Below, piece by piece: positions 22,540 to 36,000 of a DNA stretch of 64,000 bases. Every line of letters starts with the position of its first letter. Positions within the stretch are counted from its first letter, which is position 1. Below the pieces are notes generated by a model. The model was given only the letters and a program-made list of their open reading frames with translations. It ran no database searches and was not told where the DNA came from. Origin of the DNA: Pogona vitticeps (taxonomy: Eukaryota > Chordata > Lepidosauria > Squamata > Agamidae); contig NC_135793.1 of NCBI RefSeq assembly GCF_051106095.1, positions 3,639,501-3,703,500 of the forward strand. Direction: 5' to 3'. The position numbers and the translations under genes are program-made.

Positions 22540-23390
22540 GAGGCCTTCCTGGCCCTCTCCAGGAGAATGACCGAGGGGGCAACCGCCACATCGCCTCAGC
22601 CTCGCCGTCCTTTCCCCTTCACCCCCTCACTACCTTCCCTCGCGCTCACCTGCCACCCTCCCCCCCGCCTCGCGGGACCACCCCCCCTCCTTCCTCTGAG
22701 GCGGCCTCTGGCGTCAATCGAACGACGGCGCTCCGGATTGGCCCGCGAGGCGGACAGCCCCTCCTCCTCCTCCTCCTCTGCCGGGTCCTCCCGCCCCCCC
22801 ATCCTCCTCCACTCTCTCCCTCCCTCACGGACGCCTCGCGCCACTTCTTCCCTCAGCGGCTCCCTCTCTCGGCTCTTCTCAGCCATTTTTAAACGGCGTG
22901 AAAAGGGAAGCCGAGCCGGAGAGGTTCCCGGCAACCTGACCACGGGAGACCGACAGAGGGGGAGAGAAAAAAAAAGACCCTCGTTCCCTTCACGGTGAGC
23001 ATCACCCCGAAGCCTTTCCTGAGGAGAAAAGTCGGGTTTCCCGCCCTTTCCCCCCCATTTCTTTCTTATTTCAAAGAGTCAGGGTCTTATGTGAGGGGAG
23101 GAAAGAAGGCTCTTTCTGAGGTAAATCTTTCCCTTCAGCCCCTTAGAATGAGGTGGGGAGGCCAGGCGGGGAGGGGTGCGCCATAAGGAGACTCTCCTCC
23201 CCATTTCTTCCCCCTCAGCGGCTCGAGCGATGGAGGAGCGTGATGGTTGGGAAGGGCAGGTCTTGCCGGCAGCGCCTGAGGGGATGAAAAGCGGCCGGGC
23301 CACGCTCTTCTTTTCTTTTTCCTCCCTCCTCCTTCCCCACCCCCAGGGTGCGCTGCTTTTCCTTTCCTTTTGAATGCTGCAGATCTCGTT
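22540..23390 (+). promoter_or_regulatory. CpG-rich promoter region of ACSL4
   Basis: An abrupt rise in GC and CpG compared with both sides, with CT-rich and TCC-repeat stretches (22,759-22,790), an inverted CCAAT box (attgg, 22,737-22,741) and no TATA box at a sensible distance. It is the only CpG island upstream of the ACSL4 coding exons on the plus strand and lies 16 kb before the start codon, matching the gene's known layout of non-coding first exons. The start point itself cannot be read. Confidence 0.65.
22860..22994 (+). other. ACSL4: probable non-coding first exon of ACSL4
   Basis: The CpG-rich block ends at a strong donor: tcccttcacg at 22,985-22,994 followed by GTGAGC. The left boundary is a guess, placed below the CCAAT box. 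Its partner acceptor would be at 39,241-39,242, giving an intron of about 16.2 kb. Other non-coding exons may lie between. Confidence 0.4.
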
Positions 23391-24924
23391 CTTTCCTCCT
23401 GTCCCTTCACAGGTCGGTGGGGGGGGGGGAGGTTGAGATCTCCCTCCAGATCTTTAGAAGAGGGGTGAAAACAGAACCCTTTGGCAACAGGCTAGGCTCG
23501 TTTGAGAAGCCCTCAGGCTACTGCTGCTCTGGGTTATTCTTATTATGCTACTGTATATTTTGTTTATTATCTTGTGGTTTATGTCATTGGTTTCACGGAA
23601 GCTACCAGGTGTCCATCTTAGGCAGTCTTTTCCGTTTTAATTTGTGGGATCATGATATTTAGTCTTATTATTATTATTTTAGCTGTATGTTTTGCTTAAG
23701 TATGCAAACCGCCTTGAGTAGTGTTTCACTAAGTCTAAAAAGCTCAATCAGTCAATCATTCTGCCCCACCTGTGGGCTCAACTTGAACAGAGACCCTCAC
23801 CCATTTCATAGAGACCTCCCTTCTCACCTATTTTTAAACCCCCTTTCCTCCTGAATATGTATTTTTTTGTGTGTTTATAAAGAGTCTTTCCTCCCAGAAG
23901 GTCGTGGGGAAATTAATTTACTTGAACTTTAATTAGCAAAATCTCTTATAGTGTATAATGGGAGGGTAGTGATTCCACTGAAATGAAAGAGTGACAAACT
24001 GGTTATCTGTTTTGCATTTTCTGCAAGTTTCACAGATTCACTAAATTGAGTAAAATTCATGCACATCAATAGACACATGGGTGTTTGGATGTCAGTTCTG
24101 CACTGTTTCTAAGGATGGAGAGAGAAAGAAAAAGAGGTGGGTTGGTTCCCACTTAAAGAAATCTTAGATAATCACCTGTATCCCTTTTGACTGCTAAATG
24201 GGACCATCCTGTCCTCCCTGGAAAGGAGGCAGAGAGGATGATTAGATGTGGCCCGAGTGCTTCTTTGCCAGAATTGGAGAACAGGACTGGCTCTGTGATT
24301 GGGCAGAGTGAAGCCGCTGTCCCAGGTAGTAGATTTGGGGTGTGATGAAAGGGCTTCCTATTGTTAGCAGTTAGGTTTGTTATTTTAATTCCAGTGATAT
24401 GAGAAACGTGCTTATGGAATGTGTGTGTGGTTGTTGTTTTTTATTCATAGATTTTTATATTGCCCCTTAGTGCAAGGCACTATTCTGGGCAGTTCAAAAA
24501 CAATAAAATCAAACAGAAATGATAATAAACAAATAATAAAATCAAAATCAAAACATCATTAAACCAAGCCAGCATGAAAATTGCCCAAAATAATAGTAGC
24601 ACTGAGAGCTGAAAAGGGGACATTTTAGTATGTCCCCATGCATGCTTCGAAAATATTCCAGCTCTGGAACTCCTATAAGTATTACCCTCATACTTTAGTC
24701 AGTGTGTCAAGGAGGAGGAGAAGTAACTGCCACATATCTTGGGCTCTGATCACTGTCTGCCAGAAGAGATTTTGATATTGTGATTGTGCCCCACTGTGGT
24801 ATCTCTTTGCCCTCTCACCCCACCTCCTAATTTCTCAATATGTCTGTATATGAAGAAAGAACAAAAGATTGTTCTTACTATATTCGCTTTGTTTTATATT
24901 ATGCTTTGACTCTTTAAAGCAGGG

Positions 24925-25100
24925 ATGGTCATTTTTTAGAATTATAGCTCTGGAAGGGATGCCGAGGATCATGGAACACCCCACTGCCAGCCCAGGAAAT
25001 CCACATCTGAGTCCACCCCCACCCCCTGAAGCAGTCAATTCAATTTTCTAATGTCTCCCACTGTTAGAAAGTCCTTCCTAAGGTTTAATCAAAATCCCTT
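24925..25100 (-). repeat. CR1-like LINE 3' fragment
   Basis: In plus terms, 'ttagaattatagctctggaa' is followed by 'atcatggaacaccccactgc' and 'tagaaagtccttcctaaggt', the antisense reading of CR1 3' ends. Heavily mutated. Confidence 0.55.
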
Positions 25101-25504
25101 CATGGCTGTCCATGTGTTGGACTACAACTCCCATCGTTCCTCGCCAGTGCTTATATTTGTAAGGGTGATGGAAGTTGTAATTCAATAAAATATGGAGGGC
25201 CACAAGCTGTTTATCCCTGTTTTAAATGGTACATGTGAGTCATTCTGCCTTGCACAGGATATAATGCTTCAGGAGAGAGAGTCCACAACAGCCCGTGGCA
25301 GCAAAAACAAGAGGTCCTGTGTAACCTCAAAAGCCTGCAGAATCTGCTGTTGTGGCCTAAGAGATGGTACTGCAATATGCAGAGCTTCTGAAGAAGTAAT
25401 ATATATATATTTAAATTATAGGTGCCTGGAGACATTTTAGGTGATTCAGTTGTTTGTGCACTATGGTCCTATAAATGTTTTTTGAAAATAAATTGTATTG
25501 TGTT

Positions 25505-25680
25505 CCGTGGGATTTGTTATGTGCCACCGTGTTGCTTCTAACTTATGGCTAAACTAATAGGGTTTTCAACCAATGGTTTACTGTCGCCCTCTACCCTACT
25601 TGAGTTTCCATGGCTGAATGGGCTTTGGAATGCAGGACTCTTGAGTCTTAGTCTGACATTCTAGCCACATTAAACTGTTG
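25505..25680 (-). mobile_element. tRNA-headed SINE, worn
   Basis: It shares 'gggttttcaa', 'gagtttccatggctgaat' and 'gtcttagtctgacattctag' with the SINE family at 2957-3125 and 13,815-13,980, in the same orientation. The ends are unclear. It lies in ACSL4 intron 1. Confidence 0.6.
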
Positions 25681-26156
25681 TGTATCTAACCACTTGTTAA
25701 CCTTGCAGTCTTAAAATATAGATGTTGACCTCATGTTGCTCAGTTGCAAAAGGTGGGCAGTGGAAATTACTCCTACACTCTGATAACAAGCTTGCTAAGA
25801 AGAGGAGTCGGATATACTCGTAACACAGAGGCACACCTGCTTTCTTTGTATTGCAGCTGAAAGGATGGGGCGGGTAGAGGCTGTTGGAGGAGTTGTCACA
25901 AAGACTTCTTTTGAACATTTCATGTAAATCAGCTGGGACGGTTCAGAAGCAATCGGTTATCGCTCTGTTATTATTCTCTGTTCTGTTTGCATTTTTAAAG
26001 ACTTCTGTTGGTTTTGTTGTTTGTTGTAAGTACAGAAATATAATCCTGCATTTGCCTATTTAAAAGTCTTACTGATTTCAGTGGGGCCCATTTCCACATA
26101 AGTATATTACAAGTTGCAACCAATAAATGAATAAGCATTGAAGTAGTCATGTAGTA

Positions 26157-26294
26157 CAGTGGTTCTTAACCTTGGCTTACTCAGGTGTTTTTGAATTGCA
26201 ATTCCCAGAAACCCCAGCCAGCACAGTAGGTGGTGGTGGCTTCTGGGAGTTGCAGTCCTAAAACACCTGAGTAACCCAAGGTTAAGAACCACTG
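26157..26294. mobile_element. hAT MITE with exact 8-base target duplication
   Basis: Termini CAGTGGTTCTTAACCTTG and its complement, with a largely self-complementary body. Direct repeats atgtagta lie at 26,149-26,156 and 26,295-26,302. With the copy at 11,589 it proves the hAT-type duplication for this family. It lies in ACSL4 intron 1. Confidence 0.9.
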
Positions 26295-28775
26295 ATGTAG
26301 TAAATGCATAAAAATTAAAATGGGGAAGCAGACTTTAACAATAATATTCAGCCAAATTGAATGAAGATTTAAAGAAAGAAGTAAGAGAGGAAAGTGAGGG
26401 TGCATAGGTGTATGGTAGATAGGGGTTTGGGGTGAAGTTTATATGAACAATACTAGATAGAAGTATGGAAGTTGTAGGGAGAAGAGAAGGATCCCCATAT
26501 TGTTGATGAGGATAAAGATAAGGTGGTGATTGTGTTCTTGGGGAAGGCATATGCCTGCTCATCTGAGTTGGTGAAGCAGATATTAAGATGTGATGGGGAG
26601 CAAATTGTTTCAAGGAACCCATAGCTAGTAGGGGGGCATTGCAGGAGTCTGGTTGAATATACCTGAACTATGCATATTATCTGGGGCGAGGCTTCTGTTA
26701 GGGTTCAGTGACATTCAGAGCACAAATAGAACTCTACAATGTATGTAGATAGCATCAAGTGAGCCTTTTTTTTCCTGTGGGAACTGGATTTGACTTGGAA
26801 AGCATTTGGCATTTTAACTTTACTTGTGCCGCAGGTGCTAGATGATGGATGCAAATCAGGTGATTCTTTGTACCTGTGTTTTCATCACCCCAACCGCTGC
26901 TGCACCTTCTACTGTACTTTCCCTTGTTTTACACCCTCCCTCTCATTGGTCTTTCAATGGTAGCAAGGTGTTGCATCACTATACAGTATGTTTGGATTTT
27001 GTTTCTCTGAGGCGAGAACACTCTTTTTGTTATCTCTGATGTGCCTGAAGTAGTTACATTTGAGATTACAAGCTCTTCTCTGTGAACTGATTCTGGTCTG
27101 TGTCCAACTGGGGCATCTCCTTCCCAGTGGGTAAATGAGAAATAAGCAAAGCTTTGTGATTCTTCCTCTGAATCGGTAGCATCTTTCTGGATTCAAACCA
27201 GGCAGCTCCCTCTGGTCCTTAGTGTTTAGCAGCACAACCTCATCCTTCTCACAACCCCCTTCCTAGACGTCGCTCAGGAGGCTGGGCTCCGGATATGGCC
27301 TGATGCTGATGTAAGAAGGGAAGGGGGGGGGGAAGCTCAGTGAAAATGTGATTCAGTGTTTAGCAGCATCCAGGCTTGCGTATTTCATCTTGTCTATTGT
27401 GAGAGTGGGCACTAAAGCAAAATGAACAAGTGTTTTCTTCCCCTTGAGATTAAAGGTAAATCAGCTGCATTTCATGTTCTCTTAGAAACTGATTGGTGCC
27501 GGTGATTTTTCTAGTTCTGATAGAAAGTAACCTTTTATCTAGTATATGCACTTTGTCTTGAAAATGTTAGAAATATGACAGAAATTAGTGAATATGTTAC
27601 ACAAAACATTTATTCCATGACTGTTTAGAAGCAAATAGTTTTATGCTATATTTGTTCATTCTTGCAATCATAAATAACAGAATGGTTTATTTTTGTTACC
27701 TAGCATGCTAGTTCTATTTTGTCATCTGTCCCCTAGAGAACATCCTCCAAAGGGGCAATTTAAGTAGAAAAACAAGGATTTGCCATGTTTCAACTCAAGG
27801 AATGACTGTAGAAGGATGCTGGCGTGCTTTATCCAGGGTAAAGATTGTATACTTAGTTTACAGCTAGGTTTATATTTTCAAAAATGAAGGAGCAAATGTG
27901 TTTGCTTTCTTGCTCTAGCCATTTTTTGATTATTCTAGGTAAAACCTAAAGCTGTTCTGTTACCTGACAGAGCTATATTTAAATACCCCCACTTTCCCTC
28001 TCCATTACAAAACATGTATAAACCATGGTTTTAACGTTGTTAGGTCAACCCTCATCCTTTTGTAGCCTTTCCTGGTCCAGAGATCCCGAGAGTTTGCACA
28101 GTTTTGGTGCCTTGTTGGTTGTTGTGATTAAACTGTTACAATGTTAGATGCTTTAGGAAGAAATGTAGCCAGTTGTGCTTCCTCTTCCTGCCATTCATAT
28201 AAAACTTCAGTCCAGGGCTTGAATAAAAAGAAAAATGACTAAAATTATTTTTAAAAAGTTCTTTCTTATCTTTGAATGTGGATTTCTGTAAGTTGTCTGA
28301 GTTCAAATTATTGAATATTTGCCCATCTAGAGTACTGTATTTGTTTTTAGTTAAGTAGGGCAAAGTACAAAAACCCTATTCTGGTAAGCTGTTTGGAAAT
28401 TTAGATGATTTTTCAAAAGCTTAATTAACACCGGATTCTTTTTAAAGTTTATTTAGAGTTAAACCCTGCTGTTAGTGAAGAAAGTTGTACTAAAGCAGGC
28501 CCATTGAATTTCTGGGGATTTGGCAAGTCAGCTCCTCTCTAAGTTCCATTAAGTCAAATGGATCTGCTCTGGTTGTGACTTAATATTCTAAGCAACACAA
28601 TTTTGCAGCCTGAATGGATTGGAAAAGATAATTTGTCGACTGTTCAAATACAATATATTTTCAGTAAGATAAGGTGAAAGGATAACATAAGAGCTACTAG
28701 AAGGCAGCAAACCTTTTGAGGGTGGAAATGCAGACCATAACCTTTGACTTTTTAAAGCTGTATTTTAAAGTCAGT

Positions 28776-28847
28776 AGTTAAAGTATTTGTATAACTTTCC
28801 ATTGCATATTTAGTTAAAGAATTTGTGTAACTTTCCATTGCATATTT
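28776..28847 (+). repeat. two-unit tandem repeat, 36 bases each
   Basis: Units 28,776-28,811 and 28,812-28,847 each run from agttaaag to gcatattt and differ at two positions. It is a recent local duplication in ACSL4 intron 1, with no coding meaning. Confidence 0.9.
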
Positions 28848-29576
28848 AGTAGTTTGTTTAGTCTTATGACTTTGTAGTTTGGCTGGCTTTTTATGAAAAG
28901 GAAATTTGAGTGTTGGAATGAGTTCATTCAACAGAACTGGACTGGATTCATGATCATCTTTTATCATATTCTTATATTGGAATGGCTGGGGCTTATATTG
29001 AGTAAGCAGAATTGTTTTGTAACTAAACAGGCATTCTGCTTCCTAGAATGGTTATGGCGGCTGACTCATTAGTCCTTTAGCTTCTCTCAGGGACATGCTG
29101 ATCCTGAAACTTGCAAAATCCAAAAATGTTCTACTCAGATTGTTCTTATTTTATTTTGTATCCTAACCACTGAGTTGCAACTGAAAGAATGAAACGACAG
29201 AGGCTTTGTCAGACATGAATGCTGAATATTATACAGTATTAACTGATGTTAGATGGCAGGTGAATAAACTGTTGATTATTCAAGGAAGGATAGTCCCCTT
29301 TGATTTCTTGTGTGGAGCATTTTTGGAAAAGTGTTCCCATATTAATATAAATGAAATATCTGCATGCATAAATGCTTTTACAACTTTTGTGTTTGTTTTC
29401 AAGATTCATGTGTGTAGTACTCAGTCACCCCAATAACTAAGGCTAAAATCCAGTATCAGTGTAACCTGAGAGAAAGACCTACTGAGCTGAGGTAATGTTC
29501 CTCCTAAGCAGAAATTTGGTGGATTGCAATATAAATATCTGTAGACAACATATAAGCACATCTACTGTGAAAATCT

Positions 29577-29628
29577 TGAAGAGGGTCACCATAAGTCAGA
29601 ATTGACTTGATGGCACATAACTATTATT
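29577..29628 (+). repeat. RTE-type tail fragment
   Basis: 'gggtcaccataagtcagaat' followed by 'tgacttgatggcacataac' and TATTATT is the 3' tail shared by the RTE LINE and SINE copies of this window. Confidence 0.7.
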
Positions 29629-29769
29629 AAGAATAAATGAAGAAATACTTGTGCATTCTTCCTTAGATGTTTTGATTATTCAAGCTCATGTTGGAAGTTT
29701 TTGCAACCTAGATAAGATTATTAGTGGAAAAAACGGTAAAATTTAATGTTTCTTGTATTTTAACTAATG

Positions 29770-30039
29770 CACTGTGTTTCCCCAAAAATCATTAATTTTT
29801 TTCCCCAAAAAACAAATTAGGGCTTATTTTCAGGGGATGTTTTATTTTTTTTCATGTAGAACAATCTGCATTTATTCTAATACAGTTATGTCATCTCCTG
29901 GTTGCTGCACAAGGGTGGAGGGTGGGGCTTCACTTCACTGGGGCTTATTTTTGGGGTAAGGCTTAATATTACTAGCATCCTGGAAAATCATACTAGGGCT
30001 TATTTTCAAGTTAGGTCTTATTTTCAGGGAAACAGGGTA
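29770..30039. mobile_element. short DNA transposon, GTTTCCC termini
   Basis: Left end actgtgtttcccc and right end ggggaaacagggta-like text form inverted termini. The body repeats 'agggcttattttcagg' type motifs and aligns over its length with 44,875-45,152. It is non-coding. TA at the ends suggests a Tc1/mariner-type element, but the superfamily is uncertain. It lies in ACSL4 intron 1. Confidence 0.65.
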
Positions 30040-33000
30040 AAAAAAGGAAGTTGGTGTAATTTGGTGCTTATGTTTCAATGTATGGGCACTTTCTTTTGGC
30101 ATATTGCGAAACATGATTACTTGTTCATCTGTTGCTTTGTTGTGTACAGTTACATTTTTATATTTTTAGCAATTTGCTTATTCATTCATAGAAAGTTTGT
30201 CAGATGACATCACTAATTATGTGAACTCTTCCTACAGGAAGAGTATTGCAGCTGGCTATCAATGCTGCTTTCTGACATTTTCCATTGCCACCTCCAGTAA
30301 ATAATATGTCTTTCTGCAGAAAATCTGTATGCTTCACTATTTTTGCCAGTCGTATTGATTTTACAATCTTACAATTTCAAGTGGTATTATGATTATTTTC
30401 TGGGAGTATAATTTCAACATTTCCAGTAATAATCACTTAAAAATAAAAAGTGAAATCTGCTACAGAATGTTGCAGTTTGATTTGAATACAAGTGTTTTAG
30501 TAAAGGGGAGGAAAAGTTTTTGGAAGGATGAAACAACATGGATTCTCCCACCCTATTAATTACCTATACTGTTCCTGCTAGCCAGACTACAGAACTAGGA
30601 AAACAAAAATAGCAGTGGTAGTACAGTGTCATGTAGTGGGTACAGTGACGGAATAGGTCTCAGGAGACCTGGGTCTGAATCCCTGCCCAGCCAGGAAATC
30701 TCACACTTCCTATTTATTCTGTGCCATCTCCCCAAACCTCCTTGCTCCACACTATATAGCTCAATAGCTGGCATTAAGCTCTACTGAACAAAATGTTCCC
30801 ATTTCTGTGTTGAAATTATCATCAATTCCTACATTTTGCGTGACCTTTTAAAACCTCAGTTGCATTGCTCACAAACCTGCCTAATAAGTATGAGTTGATC
30901 TGTCTTATCCCAGGTTGAAAATAAAGTCCTTTCGAATCCAATTTGATACAACTATGTTATACATGTATATGTGCTGCAGTGTTGACATTCTAGAAATATA
31001 TATTTAAATAAACTTTGTACACTAATAGTATTTATGCTCTGTTATACCTTCACTATAATTTCCATAAAATGGTGTGCATCAGTGAAACTTCGATCAGTGA
31101 GGGATGCAGGCATATCTGACTTGATGCTAGAGGTCAGACATACCGATGTATGAGCTTTTATTGTGATCTCAATTTCCTTTACACAAGAAGAGATGTATGG
31201 TGAAGCAGCTGGTTAATCAGTCTGAAATGTCACCATTTATAGCACTGTAAAAACATGTATCACTGACTCTCAAGATATAGCTAGGTTTCATAAAACTTTG
31301 TAAAATTAACCTGCGACTTCTTACAAGCACAGGCCTACCTTTAAAACTGTCAGCTTTCTTTACTCTGTTTATTGAGAAACCATATATCCTTGAAGAACTG
31401 AGCAAAGCATGAGTGTATGTGTTTTGCCCAAATAATTCGATACAGCATTAGAATACATTTGAACACTTCAATAGTACAGCCTCTATTAATATTATTTTTT
31501 CTTTCTTTTGAACATTACAGTCTATTATTTCTTGTTCCCCACCATTACTACTTCTTGTAAGGAGAGATGAAGAGGAAATTATTCTCCAATAGTCCTTAAA
31601 TATTAGTGTGATTTTTGTGGGATGGAGAATTCTAAATGTTTGAATATTTGGGGCATTGCTTCATTTTCCATGTAAATGATCCATGTGCTGTTACTCTGCA
31701 TGCATCAGAGCCAGTTTGATCTCCCATTCAGAGCTGTGGTAGACCAATGGAAGGTGGCATTTGTTGCAGGAACTGATGTGTTCAATCCTGTGCATGGATA
31801 TTACATGAGAACATCACCATGCAGCACTTTCAGCCTCCAGAGAATTTGAGTCAACATTGTCAGTTATGCAGAAGGCTCCATGTGGGAAACTGGCTGCACA
31901 TGGTATCCTTTGTATAGAAAAAAAAATAGAAGTGCACCCCCCAGTTGTCTTCTCACTGGCAGGCAAAAAAACTTTTTATTTAGGCCTACCTTCCACATTT
32001 GACAGCCCTTTAACCCAAATATTCATAACTTATTTGTATTTTAATTCTGCTAGATTTTTAACTGTGTTGTAGGATGCCTTGGGTCCTACTTCTGGAAGAA
32101 ACATGCCACATTAAAAAAAAGAAACCAAAATGATCAAGAGGAAACAGCCTTCACCAGTGCACCAAGGGAGATAAAATGTTTGATCATAATGAAAAAATAT
32201 GTTCAAGAAGGGAGAGAGAAGGATGCACTATTAATAGCTAGATGAGCCTTCAGAAGAACCTTGATAGGTTTTCTCTTGTTCTAAATTGCATCAGCCAAGG
32301 TTTCTCAGAATTCCCTTCCCTTCTTTTTCTCGGAACAAGTCTGAACCGATTGCTGGTTCCCTACAACATCTCTTTTACTTTCCTTCTTCCACAGTCTTTT
32401 GAATCTCTACACTCCACTTCTCACTCTAAAAATCGTATTTCAGGTATCTCCTGGTATGCCACTTCATTCTAACTACAGGTAGGTTTAATTTTTCAGATAA
32501 CAAATAGATTAACTGGCTGTGGGGGTGGAATGTCAGGGGAGGGGCAATTTCAAATCTTCCTTATACTGCATTTTCCAGCCCTACATCTAAGTGGCCTTTC
32601 ACATCATTTCCCCTTTCTAACACACTTCTGGATGCTTATTAAGGTAAATAAAACGGTGACATGCCCTAGAAAGGAAGGTGGCTGTAGGGCAAGAGGAGAA
32701 TCTAAAGTGCAATTTTATATGGAGAGAAAAAGAAATACGGTTTTGAAAACATATTTGCTGTGCCATCTTTAAGTTTGCCAGAGAAATAGGAGCAATATTT
32801 AAATTTCAAAAAGAGACATGAAGAGGACTCAGCTCATGAAGTACAATGCCATCTGGACTGCAAACCCGTCTCATTAATTTTGTAGGGACAGAGCTATTGT
32901 TCTCTTGTTCCTTGTTAAAAATAAATTTTGGCTACTAAGCTGCACGTAAATGGTGGATTCTTGCAGTGAAGCGACACTTTCTGTTCCTCAGTCTACCCGA

Positions 33001-36000
33001 GATCAAAAATGCAAGAGTTCCCAAAACAGCAGGCTAGGTAGACTTCGCTGTCACTGGAATGGCAAGAGATGTTTCTTGGACAGAGGTCAGTGTCTGAAGG
33101 GTTGCACTTCATTCCACCCACCCTGCTCTGAAAAAGTCATGTGTGAGTGATGCATGCTCTCCCAAATTAGCTGCTTTAGGACTTAAAACAAGTGAAAGGA
33201 AGATTTTTTTTAATGGAGCAAAAAAGGTTCTTTTCATATTGGGAGTATGAAGGCATCTTCCTCTTCTTTCTTCTTCTTGCAGGGAAGACAAAGATGAACC
33301 TCGGATCCTTCAAAGTTGTCCATCCCTGCCCTAGGTGTTTTTATAACTTTTAGAGCTGTAACAGGCAGAGACAGTAAATTAAATGCTGTTTTTTTTTTAA
33401 ATGTAATTATAGTCCCTAATGTGATTTTTACAACAATGATTTCTCAAGGCAGTAAAACCTAGAGAGTCATAACCACCAGAATAAAAACGTATAAAATTGC
33501 TCCACAACTAGCAAGATGTACTGACAACATAGTGAAATAAAAATGTCCCAGTGGGTTTTATCTTAAGGGGGGGAAACCCTATAGAGAACAGGATAGGATT
33601 TGTTCTTAGCTAATACTGCTTTGTAATAATTCTCCAATGTATTTCTGTTTATATATGTTGGATCAAAAATCAGCTTTTGTTCCTGTTCTAATAGAGATGA
33701 TTATCTGGTTTTTTTGGGGGGGGGAGCAGTGCTATTTAGTGAAACATTATAAAAACACTGTGTAATATTGGAGAAAGATTAAAAAAAATATGAACATAGT
33801 GTGTTTTCCAGAAAGAGGAAGGTAGTGGCAAAGTTAACTCAGTCTGACCTTTAAGAATCATCAGTGTCAGCATGTCAACTCTGAATCATTTCCCTCAAAG
33901 TGGTTGTAATAAGTCATAAAACTTTTTTCTTACATTCTTCTTGTGGATATCCTGTTTTTGGCTTATAAATTCTCTAATGCATATATGGGCTTGCAACACA
34001 ATCTTGAAAGGTTTCAACTGGTGAGTAGCTGGTGCTTGCAGTTGTGTAGCAGGTCTGGATTGCATAAAGCATTTTCTGTAGCTCTGCAATGCCTTTTAGA
34101 TATTCTCTGATCCTCTTCTAAAGAAGTAGAGTGTTTGTCTTGGAAAACTTAAAGGGAAAAAAGAAAAGGAAAGAGAGGAAATATTGTAGCACTTTAAAGA
34201 CTTTATTTCAGTTTGAGTTTTTGTGTGATATTAGTCTCTAATTACCTTTTAAACTATTGTCCAGTTTGCTGTACAAGTTTAGCAGATCTTCATGTTGTTG
34301 CTGATTTCAAAAATACAGTATTTTATAGTGAACTGCAGTTCTCAGATGATGATGATGATAACGATGATGATGCATATACAATTAGGAATAACACATTTTT
34401 AAGTACACAGTGATACTTAGAACCTTGTGAGCTAGTTTAATTATTTAATTATTATCTGGTCTTTGAGATTAAGTGAATGATAGATAATTCAATGAATGTT
34501 GTAATAGTTTTTTTCTTTGTATTAATTTTATATTTGGAAATAAAAGCAGTTATGGAAATGTTAATGTTGTCTTCTCTTTATACCATGTGGGTCATTTGAA
34601 GATTAATGGTACTGTACTGTAACATGAGGGCATCCCCATTGTTCTGTTTCCCATGGGCTCTTTGAGAGTTTATTGTGCAAGTATTTGGATACTAGGAAAA
34701 AAGACACAGATCACGTTTTCTTTTCAACAAACTATGAAAGCTCAATTGTTTTCTAAGGACAAACGCTTTTAGCAGTGAAGAGGTTTGCTCAGTCTTAACT
34801 TGCTAGGGAAGCTAAGTTAAATTCTGTAACCACATATTATATAGTTGTGGCAAAACAAAAAATATTGTTGCCCTTTTGAACACTAAATGAACTTTAGTCT
34901 AGACAGTTAATGTTCTGATGACTAAGTCCCCAAGTTAATAAAATGAACTGACTCAAATTAAGAAAATACATTGGAATGTTTTCATAGAACTACCAGGCAA
35001 CAGGCAAGTGAGGACCCATGTAAAGTCATGTACAGCACCTTCTGTGTTTGTTCCTTATCCCCAATTTCTCTCTTATTTTCCCTTCATTTCCACTTTCCTT
35101 TCCCCCCCCCCCACATCCCATATATAAATTTCTGTTGCAACAAAAACAATGACGAGTCTTAATTCTTGCTGACTTCTTAACTGGTGGCAGCAATTTGTCC
35201 CTCAGATTTACACTGAGTTGAGTTGGCAGTGTAACCAATAAGATTCTGGCCATTGAATTCAAAGTTCTCAGAGACTATTAATAGCTAATAAGCGTTTTTA
35301 ATTAGAGTGGAACACATGCTTGTATCTGATAACATTAGTATTTTATCTGATAACATTATTTTGTCTTTATTACTGTATCAGACACTCTATTGCAAACCTA
35401 TGTAGGGTTCTTCCTGATTAAACAAGAGTGCCAGGATCAGAAAATACGATCTTTTTGTAAATTCTCGGTCCTTTTGTTCTGTGAAACCTAATGTGATATT
35501 TGCAACTAAAGAGATAAAGACATTAAAAAATTGATAGCAAACTTTTAATGATGTGAAGTACTTGCTTTAACTATTACTCTTAACAAGTTCTTTAACTTTT
35601 GTTTTCAACTTAGATTCATACACAGACTGTTCCATACTTTCTTGTGAACTGAAGTGATTGTGAAAGTTGTGCTTCTTTTGGAAATATTGTAAGTCTCCGT
35701 GATTAACTTTTTTATTTATTTTTTTATTTTTATTTTTTTGCTGTTAACTGGTGTCTCCTTCCTTTAATGTGAATTTGTTTTAAGCAGTAGTAGAGAGCCT
35801 GTGGCCATTCCCCTCTGGTCTGGCTAATGGTGAGGGATGATGGGATTATTGTGTTCATGAATATTTGAAGGACCATAACTTCTCTGTTCCTGGATTAAAG
35901 CTTCTGTGTTTTTAGTGTATCAGAAGTGTATAATATAAAAGCAAACCTGTTTTATATACACTATTACTGAAGTAACTTCCTGTTGAGAATTCTTCCTGTT

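Noticed and set aside
22477-22998. 173-codon open frame in the CpG island
   Set aside because: Ser/Pro/Arg-rich composition comes from GC- and CT-rich DNA; open frames overlap on both strands, as expected in a CpG island.
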